A program made the translations under genes and the position numbers. The notes beneath the pieces were generated by a model. It did no database searches, was not told the origin of the DNA, and saw nothing but the letters and a program-made list of their open reading frames with translations. A stretch of 64,000 nucleotides of DNA from Flavobacterium supellecticarium (GTDB taxonomy: Bacteria > Bacteroidota > Bacteroidia > Flavobacteriales > Flavobacteriaceae), in NCBI RefSeq assembly GCF_004801375.1, contig NZ_SSNZ01000009.1, positions 1 through 64,000 of the forward strand, read 5' to 3'. This document shows positions 36,090 through 45,666 of the stretch, in pieces. How positions within the stretch are numbered: position 1 is the first letter of the stretch; the number at the start of each line of letters is the position of its first letter.

Positions 36090-36662
36090 TTATTGTACGA
36101 AATCGCGAACCAGTTCGTAAGCCTCCTGTTTGGCGGTATCGAGATCGTAATTTTTAATGATTCGATCAAATTGCGGTGCCGTAGCCAATTCTACCGAAGC
36201 TTTTGCGATGCGCATGTTGATTTTGTCTTCGCTTTCGGTGGAACGTTTTTTCAAACGGATTTTCAGCTCGTCAATACTTGGCGGCTTTACAAAAACAGCT
36301 AACGTTTGTTCCGGAAATTTTTTCTTAATACGCAATCCGCCGGCTACATCGATGTCGAAAATAACATTTTTTCCTTTGGCCCAGATACGTTCCACTTCGG
36401 TTTTTAGTGTACCATAAAAATTATCGCGGTATACTTCTTCCCATTCCAGAAAATCTTCGGCTTTGATATGTTTTTTAAAATCTTCGAGTGAAATAAAGTA
36501 ATAATCGGTTCCGTCGATCTCTTCACCTCTCGGTGCGCGGGACGTAGCCGATATGGAAAATTCCAGGTTTAAATCGTCTTTTCCTAATAAATGTCTGACA
36601 ATGGTTGTTTTTCCCGAACCCGATGGTGCCGAGAAAACAATTAATTTTCCTCCTGTATTCAT
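36090..36662 (-). CDS. gmk: Guanylate kinase
   Basis: This 190-residue kinase phosphorylates GMP. The P-loop IVFSAPSGSGKTTIVRHLL is followed by the GMP-binding SATSRAPRGEEIDGTDYYFIS and the lid region. It is essential for GTP pools. It lies between yicC (23 nt) and nadD (14 nt) in one operon. Confidence 0.96.
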   Translation of the reverse strand: MNTGGKLIVFSAPSGSGKTTIVRHLLGKDDLNLEFSISATSRAPRGEEIDGTDYYFISLEDFKKHIKAEDFLEWEEVYRDNFYGTLKTEVERIWAKGKNVIFDIDVAGGLRIKKKFPEQTLAVFVKPPSIDELKIRLKKRSTESEDKINMRIAKASVELATAPQFDRIIKNYDLDTAKQEAYELVRDFVQ

Positions 36663-36685
36663 TGTTGTATTGTTGGGTACCGTAG

Positions 36686-37546
36686 TTATAAAACGTTTAG
36701 TACTTGTTCTTTAATTTTTTCTAATTCGTCTTTCATCTGTACCACCAGTTTCTGCATACCGGCATGGTTGGATTTGGATCCCATAGTGTTGATTTCACGG
36801 CCCATTTCCTGGGTGATAAAACCAAGTTTACGTCCGTTGGCTTCATTTCCGGATAACGTTTCCAAAAAATAATCCAGGTGGTTGCCCAAACGAACTTTCT
36901 CTTCGGTGATATCCAGTTTTTCCAGATAGTAGATTAATTCCTGTTCAAAACGATTTTCATCAACATTGGCCTGCAATTCGTTGATGGCATTTTGCAAACG
37001 CTCTTTAATCAGCTGGATTCGTTCCGGATCCAATAGCAGTGCCTGTTCCATAAACGAACGGATATTGCCAATTCGCAAACGGAATTCTTTTTCCAGAGAA
37101 GCACCTTCGTCTTTTCTGAAATTATTGATGTTTACCAATGCATCGTTAATAACCGACTGAATCTGTTGCCATTCGTTTTCGTCAATTTCGTCTCTTTCCG
37201 TTTTTAAAGCATCGGGCATTCGTACGGCCATTTTCATTAATTCCGTAGCATCGGCTTCCGGTAAAATGTCCCGCATCTGACGGATATACGCTTTTACAAT
37301 CGGAGCATTCACTTTGGTAGAAGTCTCTTCTCCTGTTACTTCAATATACATCGAGAAATCCACCTTACCGCGTTCCAGTTGCTGTGCGATCTGGTTGCGT
37401 AGACCCAGTTCCATTTCGCGGAAAACAGACGGCATCCGAACATTAAGATCCAGACCTTTGCTGTTTAAGGATTTGATTTCTATGGTAATTTTCTTGGTTG
37501 GCAATTGCAAAGATGCTTTACCAAAACCCGTCATCGATTGTATCAT
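36686..37546 (-). CDS. yicC: YicC family protein
   Basis: This 286-residue protein has the family's N-terminal MIQSMTGFGKA and C-terminal KLGFITQEMGREINTMGSKSNHAGMQKLVVQMKDELEKIKEQVLNVL. Recent work on YicC proteins describes them as endoribonucleases that act on small RNAs; I cannot check that here. It is the first gene of the operon with gmk and nadD, an arrangement known in other bacteria. Confidence 0.93.
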   Translation of the reverse strand: MIQSMTGFGKASLQLPTKKITIEIKSLNSKGLDLNVRMPSVFREMELGLRNQIAQQLERGKVDFSMYIEVTGEETSTKVNAPIVKAYIRQMRDILPEADATELMKMAVRMPDALKTERDEIDENEWQQIQSVINDALVNINNFRKDEGASLEKEFRLRIGNIRSFMEQALLLDPERIQLIKERLQNAINELQANVDENRFEQELIYYLEKLDITEEKVRLGNHLDYFLETLSGNEANGRKLGFITQEMGREINTMGSKSNHAGMQKLVVQMKDELEKIKEQVLNVL

Positions 37547-37564
37547 ATAAAAATGTAATAGCTA

Positions 37565-37572
37565 CAAATGTA
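37565..37572 (-). promoter_or_regulatory. -7 promoter element, yicC-gmk-nadD operon
   Basis: On the minus strand this reads TACATTTG, matching TAnnTTTG, 18 nt before the yicC ATG. Confidence 0.55.
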
Positions 37573-37600
37573 CTAAAAAGAGTTTAGTCTGTTAAAAAAC

Positions 37601-38527
37601 TTAATCAAAGCCTTTTGATTCCGTTGGTTTTACTTTTTTCTGTGTAACCAGATAAACCCCGGTAAAGATCAGTAAAGACGAGCCGATTTTAACCCAGCTT
37701 AATTCGTCTTTCCCTAGTCCGATCGCAAAAACGGAAGCGAAAAACGGTTGCAGGTAAATAAAAACGGCTACCGTGGTAGGTTTTAATTCCCGCATGGATA
37801 GCAGGTTTAACAGATAGGTTAAAAACGTTGAGATCACAATCACAAAACCGATTTTCCAGTAAATGTCAAACGGAACGGAAGGCCAGTCGATTTGCTGGAA
37901 TTCCTGCCAGCCAAATGGGGTAACCATCAGAAATCCAAACAGGTAAATCCATTTTACAAAGGCGTAGGCGCTGTATTTGTCCATTAATTTTTTAACCAGA
38001 ATCAGATAAAAACCATAGGATACCGCGTTGATAAAGACCAAAAAGTTACCCAAAGCAGCATTTGGTGCATTGATCATGGATCGACCGTATAAAATCAAAA
38101 GCAAGGTTCCGGCCAGGCCGAGGATAATGCCGAAGATCTTTTGACGCTGCATTTTCTCTTTCATGATAAAAGCCGACAAAACGAGTACGATCATTGGTGT
38201 GGTCACCATTAATACGGCGCCCATAATCGGGGAAGTATAGCTCAGGCCTTTAAAAAACGTTAGCATATTAAAAGCCACACCAAAAAATGCCGCTGCAATA
38301 ATCCGTGGGAAATCTTTTAAGTCGATTTTCTGACTTTGCGACGGATTTGCCAGTGCCATTCCGAGTGCGGTGAGCCAGAATAATACCGTCGAACCGCCAA
38401 CGCGCATAAAAATAAAACCGAACGCATCCACATACGTCGGCATCACATCTTTGGCGATAGTAAATGTAACACCATAAATAATAGCTACCATCCAGGCAGC
38501 CATCAAAGCATAGGTTCGTTTGCTCAT
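37601..38527 (-). CDS. EamA/DMT-family transporter
   Basis: This 308-residue inner-membrane protein has ten predicted helices in two EamA halves (halves start near 1 and 155), with AIIYGVTFTIAKDVMP and MLTFFKGLSYTSPIMGAVLMVTTPMIV in the first. Family members export amino acids, metabolites or drugs. The substrate is unknown. Its start directly abuts the stop of the ArsC/Spx-like gene, so the two are one operon. Confidence 0.9.
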   Translation of the reverse strand: MSKRTYALMAAWMVAIIYGVTFTIAKDVMPTYVDAFGFIFMRVGGSTVLFWLTALGMALANPSQSQKIDLKDFPRIIAAAFFGVAFNMLTFFKGLSYTSPIMGAVLMVTTPMIVLVLSAFIMKEKMQRQKIFGIILGLAGTLLLILYGRSMINAPNAALGNFLVFINAVSYGFYLILVKKLMDKYSAYAFVKWIYLFGFLMVTPFGWQEFQQIDWPSVPFDIYWKIGFVIVISTFLTYLLNLLSMRELKPTTVAVFIYLQPFFASVFAIGLGKDELSWVKIGSSLLIFTGVYLVTQKKVKPTESKGFD

Positions 38528-38878
38528 TTAGCTTACAAAAGCAATCGCTGCTTCGATTACTTTGGGACTATTGCCTACAAATGCTTTTCCGTCGGCCAAA
38601 ATAACCGGACGGTTTAAAAAGGTGTAGTGTTCCAGGATATACCGTTTAAAATCCGGTTCGGATAAGGTCTCATTTTTAAGCCCCATTTCTTTATAGAGTT
38701 TGGCTCTTTTGCTAAATAGTGTTTCATAACTGCCCGTTAGCGCATGAATTTCCTCCAGTTGCTTTACGGTAATCGGACTTTCTTTGATGTCTTGTAATAC
38801 AAAGGTATCCAGATTGGGAATTGTCTTTAAGATGCGCTTACAGGTATCGCAGGTTTTTAAATAGTATATTTTTCTCAT
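38528..38878 (-). CDS. ArsC/Spx-like thioredoxin-fold protein
   Basis: This 116-residue protein (start at the ATG at 38878; an upstream in-frame ATG overlaps the promoter) has the ArsC/Spx fold with CxxC in KTCDTCKRIL (Cys 10 and 13) and the C-terminal FLNRPVILADGKAFVGNSPKVIE typical of the family. ArsC/YffB-like proteins reduce or bind thiol partners; true arsenate activity is not shown. It is followed directly by a DMT transporter. Confidence 0.85.
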   Translation of the reverse strand: MRKIYYLKTCDTCKRILKTIPNLDTFVLQDIKESPITVKQLEEIHALTGSYETLFSKRAKLYKEMGLKNETLSEPDFKRYILEHYTFLNRPVILADGKAFVGNSPKVIEAAIAFVS

Positions 38879-38905
38879 GGTATGTTCCGTACTATAATAC
38901 AACTG

Positions 38906-38913
38906 CAAAAGTA
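38906..38913 (-). promoter_or_regulatory. -7 promoter element, ArsC/Spx-DMT operon
   Basis: On the minus strand this reads TACTTTTG, matching TAnnTTTG. It overlaps the upstream in-frame ATG, which supports the shorter protein. Confidence 0.55.
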
Positions 38914-39024
38914 ACGATAAACCAAAGAAATAATAGATATGGCCGTCTATATTTTAGTTGGTAAAAAAGGAACAGTGCTGTTTTTCGAATAGGACTTTTA
39001 CTTACATTAGCGAAAAAACAAAAC

Positions 39025-39480
39025 ATGAAAACAAGCTTTGAAATCACCCGAATGAACCGTCGGAAACTACTGGATGTACTGGAAAATAATACACTCGAGC
39101 AGTTAAATAAAGTTCCGGAAGGATTTAGTAATAACCTAATCTGGAATATTGCGCATATCGTAGTCGTACAGCAAATGTTGGTTTATAAATTGTCGGGATT
39201 GCCAATGCAAATTTCGGATGCGATGGTGGATACCTATAAACGCGGAACCAAACCGGAAGCCGATGTGACAGCCGATGAGGTTGAAACAATCAAACAATTG
39301 TTAACGTCAACAATCGATCAAACGGAAGCCGATTATAACGCGGGAATTTTCCGAGACTATACTGACTTTACCACTATGTCGGGTTTTGTGATTACCAATG
39401 CGCAACAGGCAATTGAATTTAACAATTACCACGAAGGAATTCATGCCGGTATTATGTTGGGTATCCGAAAATTTATTTAA
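39025..39480 (+). CDS. DinB-family protein
   Basis: A 151-residue four-helix DinB/YfiT-like metalloprotein. Metal His residues fit NLIWNIAHIVVVQQ and NNYHEGIHAGIMLG. Members include thiol-dependent transferases of the bacillithiol/mycothiol type; the reaction is not known here. The 3' end overlaps the convergent DUF3298 gene by 8 nt. Confidence 0.88.
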   Translation: MKTSFEITRMNRRKLLDVLENNTLEQLNKVPEGFSNNLIWNIAHIVVVQQMLVYKLSGLPMQISDAMVDTYKRGTKPEADVTADEVETIKQLLTSTIDQTEADYNAGIFRDYTDFTTMSGFVITNAQQAIEFNNYHEGIHAGIMLGIRKFI

Positions 39481-40222
39481 GAATCAGGTACGGTTTTATA
39501 CTGTCATACGGTAATAACAATTCTCTCGGACCATCGACATAGGGAGCGATTTCATAGGTGTTATAGTATAAAACCAATCCTTTTTCGGAAAAGATATAGG
39601 TTTCCGGAAGCTGGAAGACTTCGTTTTCGAACATTAGTCCGTTTTCGTTAATCGGTTTTCCGGCCGGAATATTGAATTTTTCACGGAATTTCTTTTCGGC
39701 ATACGCCTGAAAACCTTTTTTGTCTTTTATAAAGCCTTCTGTAGGGATAACTTTTCCGGTTTTCGGTTGTAATATTATTGAACGTACACCGGCATAACCA
39801 TGGGCACCTCCGGTAAACGTATAATGTTTTAAGGTGATGTTAATGATGTTTTCCGAATGGTAAACTACTTCGCCTTCAACGGTTGCTTCCCAGGCCGGCA
39901 TCTTGTCGTTTGGAAACTGAGCGATCAGGTCGGTATATGATTTTACAAAATTTTCCATCAATTCCGGATAGTTGGATGCCGTATACGGTTGTTCTCCAAA
40001 ATAAACAATCTCGCGAACGGTGTTAAATACCGCATTATTAATACTATCTTCTGTAATCGGACTGTTTTCGGCTATCGGAACATTTATTTTTACCTGAGTG
40101 CACGTAGAATCACACGGCTTTTTACTCTGCTTTTCATAAGTGATATTTTCGAATTGCAATTCCTTTTTTTCGCAGCTAACAACGAAAAGTCCGATAAGTA
40201 GAAAATAAACGATCTGTTTCAT
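39473..40222 (-). CDS. DUF3298/DUF4163 lipoprotein (RsiV-like)
   Basis: This 249-residue lipoprotein (VVSC, Cys 17) has the DUF4163 strand-rich part (about 40-130) and a DUF3298 C-terminal domain with FTGGAHGYAGVRSIILQPKTGKVIPTEGFI and FSEKGLVLYYNTYEIAPYVDGPRELLLPYDSI. The fold is that of RsiV-type lysozyme-sensing anti-sigma factors, but here it is a free lipoprotein. A role in envelope or lysozyme binding is possible, not shown. Confidence 0.85.
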   Translation of the reverse strand: MKQIVYFLLIGLFVVSCEKKELQFENITYEKQSKKPCDSTCTQVKINVPIAENSPITEDSINNAVFNTVREIVYFGEQPYTASNYPELMENFVKSYTDLIAQFPNDKMPAWEATVEGEVVYHSENIINITLKHYTFTGGAHGYAGVRSIILQPKTGKVIPTEGFIKDKKGFQAYAEKKFREKFNIPAGKPINENGLMFENEVFQLPETYIFSEKGLVLYYNTYEIAPYVDGPRELLLPYDSIKPYLILK

Positions 40223-40286
40223 GGTAAAAATGTGTTAATAATATATAAAGGTACGGCTTTCTATGCGGTTGACAGAAAATAAAAAG

Positions 40287-40294
40287 TAAATTTG
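40287..40294 (+). promoter_or_regulatory. -7 promoter element, PLP gamma-synthase gene
   Basis: TAAATTTG matches TAnnTTTG. It overlaps an in-frame TTG, which favours the ATG at 40328. Confidence 0.55.
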
Positions 40295-40327
40295 CTTAGT
40301 TTATACGATAAAAATCACAAAAAAGAT

Positions 40328-41473
40328 ATGAAATTTAATACAAAAGCAATACACGGAGGACAACATCACGACCCGAGTACGGGAGCCGTTATGCCACCGG
40401 TATATCAGACATCGACCTATGTGCAAACCAGTCCGGGTGTTCCTTTAAACGAATACGAATACAGCCGCGCGGCAAACCCGACAAGAACGGCTTTGGAAAA
40501 TGCATTGGCCAGTATTGAAAACGGAACCCGTGGTTTGGCATTTTCGTCCGGACTTGCGGCAACCGATTGTGTGCTTCGCTCGTTAAAAGCCGGTGATGAG
40601 GTAATCGCAATGGACGATTTATATGGCGGAACCTACCGTATGTTTACCCGTATTTATAAGGACTCCGGAATCGTTTTCCATTTTGTGGATATGAATGACC
40701 TGAATAAATTCGAATCCCTTATCAATGCCAATACGAAACTGGTTTGGGTGGAAACGCCAACAAACCCGTTGATGAAACTGGCGGATATTGCTGCGATTGC
40801 TACCATCGCGAAAAAACATAAAATCCTTTTTGCAGTGGATAATACTTTTGCAACACCGTATTTGCAGAAACCATTGGATTTGGGTGCGGATATCGTAATG
40901 CATTCGGCTACAAAATACCTTGGCGGACATTCGGATGTTATTGCCGGAGCGCTAATTGTAAAAGATAAAGAATTAGGCGATCAGTTGCATTTTCAACAGT
41001 TTGCTACCGGAGCAACTTTAGGACCTCAGGATTCCTTTTTAGTCTTACGCGGAATCAAAACCTTACACCTTCGTGTGCAAAGACATTGTGAAAATGGTGA
41101 GAAAGTAGCCGAGTTCCTTTTAAATCATCCGAAAGTGGAAAAAGTATATTACCCGGGATTACCGTCACATCCGTTTCATGAAATTGCCAAAAAACAAATG
41201 ATCGGTGGTTTTGGTGGAATGGTAACTTTTACATTTAAATCCGGCAAAAAAGAAGACGCTATCGACTTCCTGGAAAAAGTAAAAGTATTTACGCTGGCAG
41301 AATCGTTAGGTGGCGTGGAATCATTAGCCAATCACCCGGCTTTAATGACACATGCTTCTATTCCGGAAGACAAACGTAAAGAAATCGGTATTTCCGATGA
41401 TCTGGTTCGATTGAGTGTAGGGGTAGAAGATATCGAAGATCTGATTGAAGATTTAAAACAGGCATTAGCTTAA
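40328..41473 (+). CDS. Cystathionine gamma-synthase/lyase family PLP enzyme
   Basis: A 381-residue Cys/Met-metabolism PLP enzyme. The PLP Lys is in MHSATKYLGGHSD; other motifs are EYSRAANPTRTALENALASIE, LAFSSGLAATD, YGGTYRMFTRI and VWVETPTNPLMKLADI. It is either a cystathionine gamma-synthase (MetB) or gamma-lyase (MccB); the two are hard to tell apart by sequence. It is probably part of methionine/cysteine transsulfuration. It has its own promoter and terminator. Confidence 0.9.
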   Translation: MKFNTKAIHGGQHHDPSTGAVMPPVYQTSTYVQTSPGVPLNEYEYSRAANPTRTALENALASIENGTRGLAFSSGLAATDCVLRSLKAGDEVIAMDDLYGGTYRMFTRIYKDSGIVFHFVDMNDLNKFESLINANTKLVWVETPTNPLMKLADIAAIATIAKKHKILFAVDNTFATPYLQKPLDLGADIVMHSATKYLGGHSDVIAGALIVKDKELGDQLHFQQFATGATLGPQDSFLVLRGIKTLHLRVQRHCENGEKVAEFLLNHPKVEKVYYPGLPSHPFHEIAKKQMIGGFGGMVTFTFKSGKKEDAIDFLEKVKVFTLAESLGGVESLANHPALMTHASIPEDKRKEIGISDDLVRLSVGVEDIEDLIEDLKQALA

Positions 41474-41475
41474 AT

Positions 41476-41507
41476 AAAAAACCGGGATTCTGAAATCCCG
41501 GTTTTTT
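41476..41507 (+). terminator. Rho-independent terminator after the PLP enzyme gene
   Basis: ACCGGGATT (41481-41489) pairs with AATCCCGGT (41494-41502), flanked by A and T runs. Confidence 0.88.
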
Positions 41508-41530
41508 ATTTTATGATCAATATTTTTATA

Positions 41531-42322
41531 CTAGTTTAAATAGTAAATGTAACCTACGTTTAACCAAACCAACCAGTCGTTGTGTTTGTTTTCCGGATAG
41601 CGTGTCGGATCCGGACTCATACCATCAACCCAGTTGGAAAAATAATATTGCATACGAAGGTCAATCATTAAATCGGATAATTCGGTAAGCTTGTAACGGG
41701 TTCCAACACTGGATACAATCGACCAGGTTGTTCCGCTGTCATTACGTACGGCTCCGATATATTTTTCGGGTGTTACATTTGGATTGGTTCCTAAATTGGG
41801 ACCTAAAGTAGAATAAGCTTCGGTTGTAAAATAATTAAAATGCGCTCCTAAACTTACAAACGGTGCCCAGGCGCCCGGTGTAACGGAAAAATCACGAATG
41901 CTAAACGGGTAATATTCCAACTGCATCCCTAAATCGGTTACTGCTGTGGATCCGCGCATTCCTCTTAGTTGATTTGCCATGACCGATTGCCGTTTGTTGT
42001 CAACCCATTCTCCAAAGTGTTTTAGTTTGGTTTTATTGTAAGATAATTCCGTTCGTAATTTGAAGTGATCATTGAAATAAGTCTCCGGAGTATAACAACT
42101 ACAGTCGGCTCTGTAGGAAAAATTCAAATAGTGTACGATACCAATACCATATCCGGTATTGCCGGCATCTGTGCTCAGGTTGTCTCTTTCCCCGTAATCC
42201 GACTGGAAAGCTACAGGACCCGCAATTACTCCTATTTCGTGAGAAAATCCGAATTGCGCTTTAACCGATGTACTGCTCCCTAACGCAAGGGTAAAAAGGA
42301 GGAATAGAATTTTTCTTCGCAT
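41531..42322 (-). CDS. Outer-membrane beta-barrel protein, THC0290_0291-like
   Basis: This 263-residue protein has a signal peptide (SVKAQ, about residue 22) and an opening barrel strand SHEIGVIAGPVAFQSDYGER, ending NDWLVWLNVGYIYYLN. These features fit the THC0290_0291 family of Flavobacteria, which I know only by name. It is divergent from porZ, so a link to secretion or envelope is possible but not shown. The intergenic region carries -7 elements for both genes. Confidence 0.7.
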   Translation of the reverse strand: MRRKILFLLFTLALGSSTSVKAQFGFSHEIGVIAGPVAFQSDYGERDNLSTDAGNTGYGIGIVHYLNFSYRADCSCYTPETYFNDHFKLRTELSYNKTKLKHFGEWVDNKRQSVMANQLRGMRGSTAVTDLGMQLEYYPFSIRDFSVTPGAWAPFVSLGAHFNYFTTEAYSTLGPNLGTNPNVTPEKYIGAVRNDSGTTWSIVSSVGTRYKLTELSDLMIDLRMQYYFSNWVDGMSPDPTRYPENKHNDWLVWLNVGYIYYLN

Positions 42323-42351
42323 TTTTAACTAAAAGATATAACTTTTCCTGA

Positions 42352-42359
42352 CAAATATA
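42352..42359 (-). promoter_or_regulatory. -7 promoter element, THC0290_0291-like gene
   Basis: On the minus strand this reads TATATTTG, matching TAnnTTTG, 29 nt before the ATG. Confidence 0.5.
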
Positions 42360-42505
42360 TAAAAACATAATTTCATTGTGATAAAAAAAAGCGTTATATT
42401 GAAAATATAATCGATAAACGGGATTTTTTGTTTTCACAAAGCGGTAAAAGTTAAATCGATGACAGATATACGACATACAAAAAATGAAATAATTGCGTTT
42501 TAGTC

Positions 42506-42513
42506 TATATTTG
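42506..42513 (+). promoter_or_regulatory. -7 promoter element, porZ
   Basis: TATATTTG matches TAnnTTTG, 18 nt before the porZ ATG. Confidence 0.55.
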
Positions 42514-42531
42514 TAAATCAATCTGCGGTTA

Positions 42532-44823
42532 ATGAAAAAAATATTATATAGCATCCTTACATTACTGTTTGTAACTCCTTTTTTTGCGCAACAAAACCAG
42601 CTTTGGAGAGGCTTTTTTTCGTTTGCCGAGGTCACGGATATTGCGGCAACTCCTATACGGGTTTTTGCGACCTCGGAAAATGCGGTTTTTTCAAAAAGTC
42701 TGGTGACAAATGAGTTAAAGACTACAACTTCTATTAATGGATTTAAAGCCGAAACGATTACGGCCATGCATTTTAGTGTTACTAAAAATAAGACGTTTGT
42801 AGGAAATGATAATGGCTTATTGTTGGTTGTTAACGAGGCAGATGGAAGTGTGTTTAATGTGGTGGATATCGTCAATAAGCCATCCATCGCACCCAATAAG
42901 AAAAAAATCAATCATCTTTACGAAAACGACGGAAAACTCTATATCTCTTGTGATTTTGGACTTTGTGTGTATAATCTGGCAACGATGGAGTTCGGGGATA
43001 CTTATTTTATAGGTCCTACAGGTCAGGAGGTTGAGGTGTTGCAAACCACCGTTTTTAATGGTATGATCTACGCAGTTACCCGCAATAACGGAATTCGCCG
43101 GGCTAGTGTGGCCAATCCCAATCTGATTGATTTTTCGCAATGGCAGGAATTCGATGCCGGATCGTGGTTGGGAGCTGTAACATTCAATAACCGATTGTTG
43201 TTAGCAAATGCCAATAACCGAATGTATAGTTATACCAATGCAGCCATTCAGGAAGTGTATACGACTATGCAACAGGCTGTGGATTTTAAAAGTTTTAATG
43301 ACCGATTGGTATATACGTCGGCAAATCATGTTTATGTATTTGATCCGGCAATGGTTTTGCTGGCACATATCACCCAAATACCCGATGTTGTGACCACATT
43401 TACCTGTGGTGTGGCAACAGGAAATAATATTTTTATCGGTACTAAGGATAAAGGAATGTATAGTACGACTACAACCAACAGTATGGTCTTTCAAAATAAT
43501 ACTCCTGACGGTCCGGTGCGGAATAAAATCTTCTCTCTGAAAAAGGCACCGAGTGCGCTTTGGGTACTTTATGGGGATTACGATCGGTATTATAATCCAT
43601 ATCCATTGGACGCCTATGGTATCAGTAAGTTTAAAGAAAGTAGTGGCTGGTCGTTGATTCCTTATGAAGAGTTAAGCGGAGCGAAATCGCTTAGTAGGGT
43701 GACGCTTAATCCGAATAATGAAAATCAGGTTTTTGTGAGTTCGTATTATTCCGGGCTTTTAAAAATAGAAAATGATGCAGTGGTTACGCTTTATACACAG
43801 CTAAATACGGGTAATAACGGGTTGGAATCGTTACCGCCGCCTAATAATAATGATATCCGTATTAATGGCCCTGCTTTTGACCGAAGAGGAAATCTTTGGA
43901 TGACCAATAGTTTGGTGGCAAAAGGGCTCAAAGTACTTCGTGCCGACAATCAATGGGTGTCCTATGATTTGTCTAATGCAACCGTACAACCGGAAACCAA
44001 TAGTTACGGACCGCTGATAGTCGATAAAAACAATACCAAATGGATTCCGTCGGTGAGTAATGGGCTAATCGGATTTAACGAAAACTATGGAAATAAGTTT
44101 ATTACAATAAAGAGTGGTACGGATAGCGGAAATCTTGCCGATAACGATGTTAGAACGGTTGCTGTTGATACCCGGAACCAGCTTTGGATCGGAACGAATA
44201 AAGGCTTGCGGATTTTGCCGAGTGTAGATCGTTTTTTAACCGAAACCAGTTTAACCACTAATGCCATTATCATCTTGGAAGACGGTTTGGCTCAGGAACT
44301 TTTTTACCAACAGGTAATTCTGGATATTGCAGTCGACGGATCAAACAACAAGTGGTTGTCTATTGCCGGTGGTGGGGTTTTTCAGGTGTCGCCAAACGGA
44401 CAGAGTGTATTGCATAAATTTACGAAGGAAAATTCCCCTTTGCCCAGTAATAATATCAATGATATTGAAATTGACGGCGTTACCGGAGAAGTATTTTTTG
44501 CTACCGATAAAGGAATGGTTTCGTTTCAGGGAACGGCAACAAAGGCCAATGAGAATCTGAATAATGTTTATGTGTTTCCAAATCCGGTGCGTCCGGGATT
44601 TGAAGGTGATGTAAACATTAGTGGACTAATCGATAAGGCCAATGTGAAAATCACCGATATCGAAGGAAACCTGGTATACGAAACGACTTCACAAGGTGGA
44701 ACGATAACATGGGATACGCGTGCATTTGGGAAATATAAAGTGGCTTCCGGGGTGTATATGATCTTTATTTCTTCGGAAGACGGCTCTGAAACCAAAGTCA
44801 AAAAAGTAATGGTGATTCGGTAA
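42532..44823 (+). CDS. porZ: Type IX secretion system protein PorZ
   Basis: This 763-residue secreted protein has a signal peptide (FFAQ), two beta-propeller domains (about 22-330 and 335-670, with VDTRNQLWIGTNKGLRIL-type blades) and a C-terminal secretion domain (675-763, VFPNPVRPGFEGDV...VYMIFISSEDGSETKVKKVMVIR). PorZ is part of the T9SS surface attachment complex that delivers anionic LPS to cargo. The opening QLWRGFFSFAEVTDIAATPIRVFATSENAVF is characteristic. It precedes recO by 26 nt; the two are often neighbours in Flavobacteria. Confidence 0.92.
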   Translation: MKKILYSILTLLFVTPFFAQQNQLWRGFFSFAEVTDIAATPIRVFATSENAVFSKSLVTNELKTTTSINGFKAETITAMHFSVTKNKTFVGNDNGLLLVVNEADGSVFNVVDIVNKPSIAPNKKKINHLYENDGKLYISCDFGLCVYNLATMEFGDTYFIGPTGQEVEVLQTTVFNGMIYAVTRNNGIRRASVANPNLIDFSQWQEFDAGSWLGAVTFNNRLLLANANNRMYSYTNAAIQEVYTTMQQAVDFKSFNDRLVYTSANHVYVFDPAMVLLAHITQIPDVVTTFTCGVATGNNIFIGTKDKGMYSTTTTNSMVFQNNTPDGPVRNKIFSLKKAPSALWVLYGDYDRYYNPYPLDAYGISKFKESSGWSLIPYEELSGAKSLSRVTLNPNNENQVFVSSYYSGLLKIENDAVVTLYTQLNTGNNGLESLPPPNNNDIRINGPAFDRRGNLWMTNSLVAKGLKVLRADNQWVSYDLSNATVQPETNSYGPLIVDKNNTKWIPSVSNGLIGFNENYGNKFITIKSGTDSGNLADNDVRTVAVDTRNQLWIGTNKGLRILPSVDRFLTETSLTTNAIIILEDGLAQELFYQQVILDIAVDGSNNKWLSIAGGGVFQVSPNGQSVLHKFTKENSPLPSNNINDIEIDGVTGEVFFATDKGMVSFQGTATKANENLNNVYVFPNPVRPGFEGDVNISGLIDKANVKITDIEGNLVYETTSQGGTITWDTRAFGKYKVASGVYMIFISSEDGSETKVKKVMVIR

Positions 44824-44849
44824 TCCGACCGGGAAATTTTAATTATAAG

Positions 44850-45563
44850 ATGCTTGTCAAAACAAAAGCAATAGTGCTTAGTTCCATCCGGTTTCAGGAA
44901 AAAAGCCTGATTGTAAAATGTTTTACCCAATCCGACGGGCTAAAATCCTATTTTGTGCAAAGTGCTTTTTCCGGAAAAAAAAGTAATCAGAAAATTGCCT
45001 ATTTCCAGCCACTGACGTTGTTGGAAATCGAAGCCAGTCACAAAAATAAAGGAACACTCGAACGGTTTAAAGAAGTAAAACTGGCAACACCCTATATGAC
45101 GGTTAATGTCGATGTGGTGAAGAGTACCATCGTGATTTTTATTTCCGAAATGCTTCATAATTGTATCCGGGAAGAAGAACAGAACGAAAACCTCTTTGCG
45201 TTTTTGGAAACCGCGTTGCTTTGGTTGGATACGCACGATGAAGTGGCCAATTTTCACCTGATGCTGCTGATGGAAATCACTAAATTCCTCGGATTTTATC
45301 CGGATGTTTCCAATGACGAATATGCCTTTTTTGAAATGACCGAAGGGATGTTTGTGCCTTTTCATGGAATTACCTGTCTGACGGAACAGGAGACACTGTT
45401 GTTTAAGAAGTTAAAAGAGCTGAAGTTTGATAGTGATCAAAAGATCTTTAACGGAAAAGAACGACAAATACTGCTCAAAATACTACTCGATTATTACACC
45501 TTTCACTTCGACGGATTTAAAAAACCACGGTCGCTGGAAGTACTCAAAGAAGTTTTTCAGTAA
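44850..45563 (+). CDS. recO: DNA repair protein RecO
   Basis: This 237-residue RecO has an N-terminal OB fold (MLVKTKAIVLSSIRFQEKSLIVKCFTQSDGLKSYFVQSAFSG), then a helical part. It helps RecA load on single-stranded DNA in the RecFOR pathway. It follows porZ closely and may be co-transcribed. Confidence 0.93.
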   Translation: MLVKTKAIVLSSIRFQEKSLIVKCFTQSDGLKSYFVQSAFSGKKSNQKIAYFQPLTLLEIEASHKNKGTLERFKEVKLATPYMTVNVDVVKSTIVIFISEMLHNCIREEEQNENLFAFLETALLWLDTHDEVANFHLMLLMEITKFLGFYPDVSNDEYAFFEMTEGMFVPFHGITCLTEQETLLFKKLKELKFDSDQKIFNGKERQILLKILLDYYTFHFDGFKKPRSLEVLKEVFQ

Positions 45564-45666
45564 AAAACAACAAAAAGTCCTTGTAAACCATCTATTTTCT
45601 AATTGTCTTAACTAAGAATTATTCAAAAATCCTTACTTTCGCAAATTGATTAGAAAAAACGATAAA

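Noticed and set aside
39473..39480. Overlap of dinB and the DUF3298 gene as a possible antisense control
   Set aside because: Eight bp of convergent overlap is common and gives no evidence of regulation by itself.
42261..42911. 216-codon minus-strand frame over the porZ start
   Set aside because: It runs through the porZ 5' end and promoter region and has no domain; porZ on the other strand is well supported.
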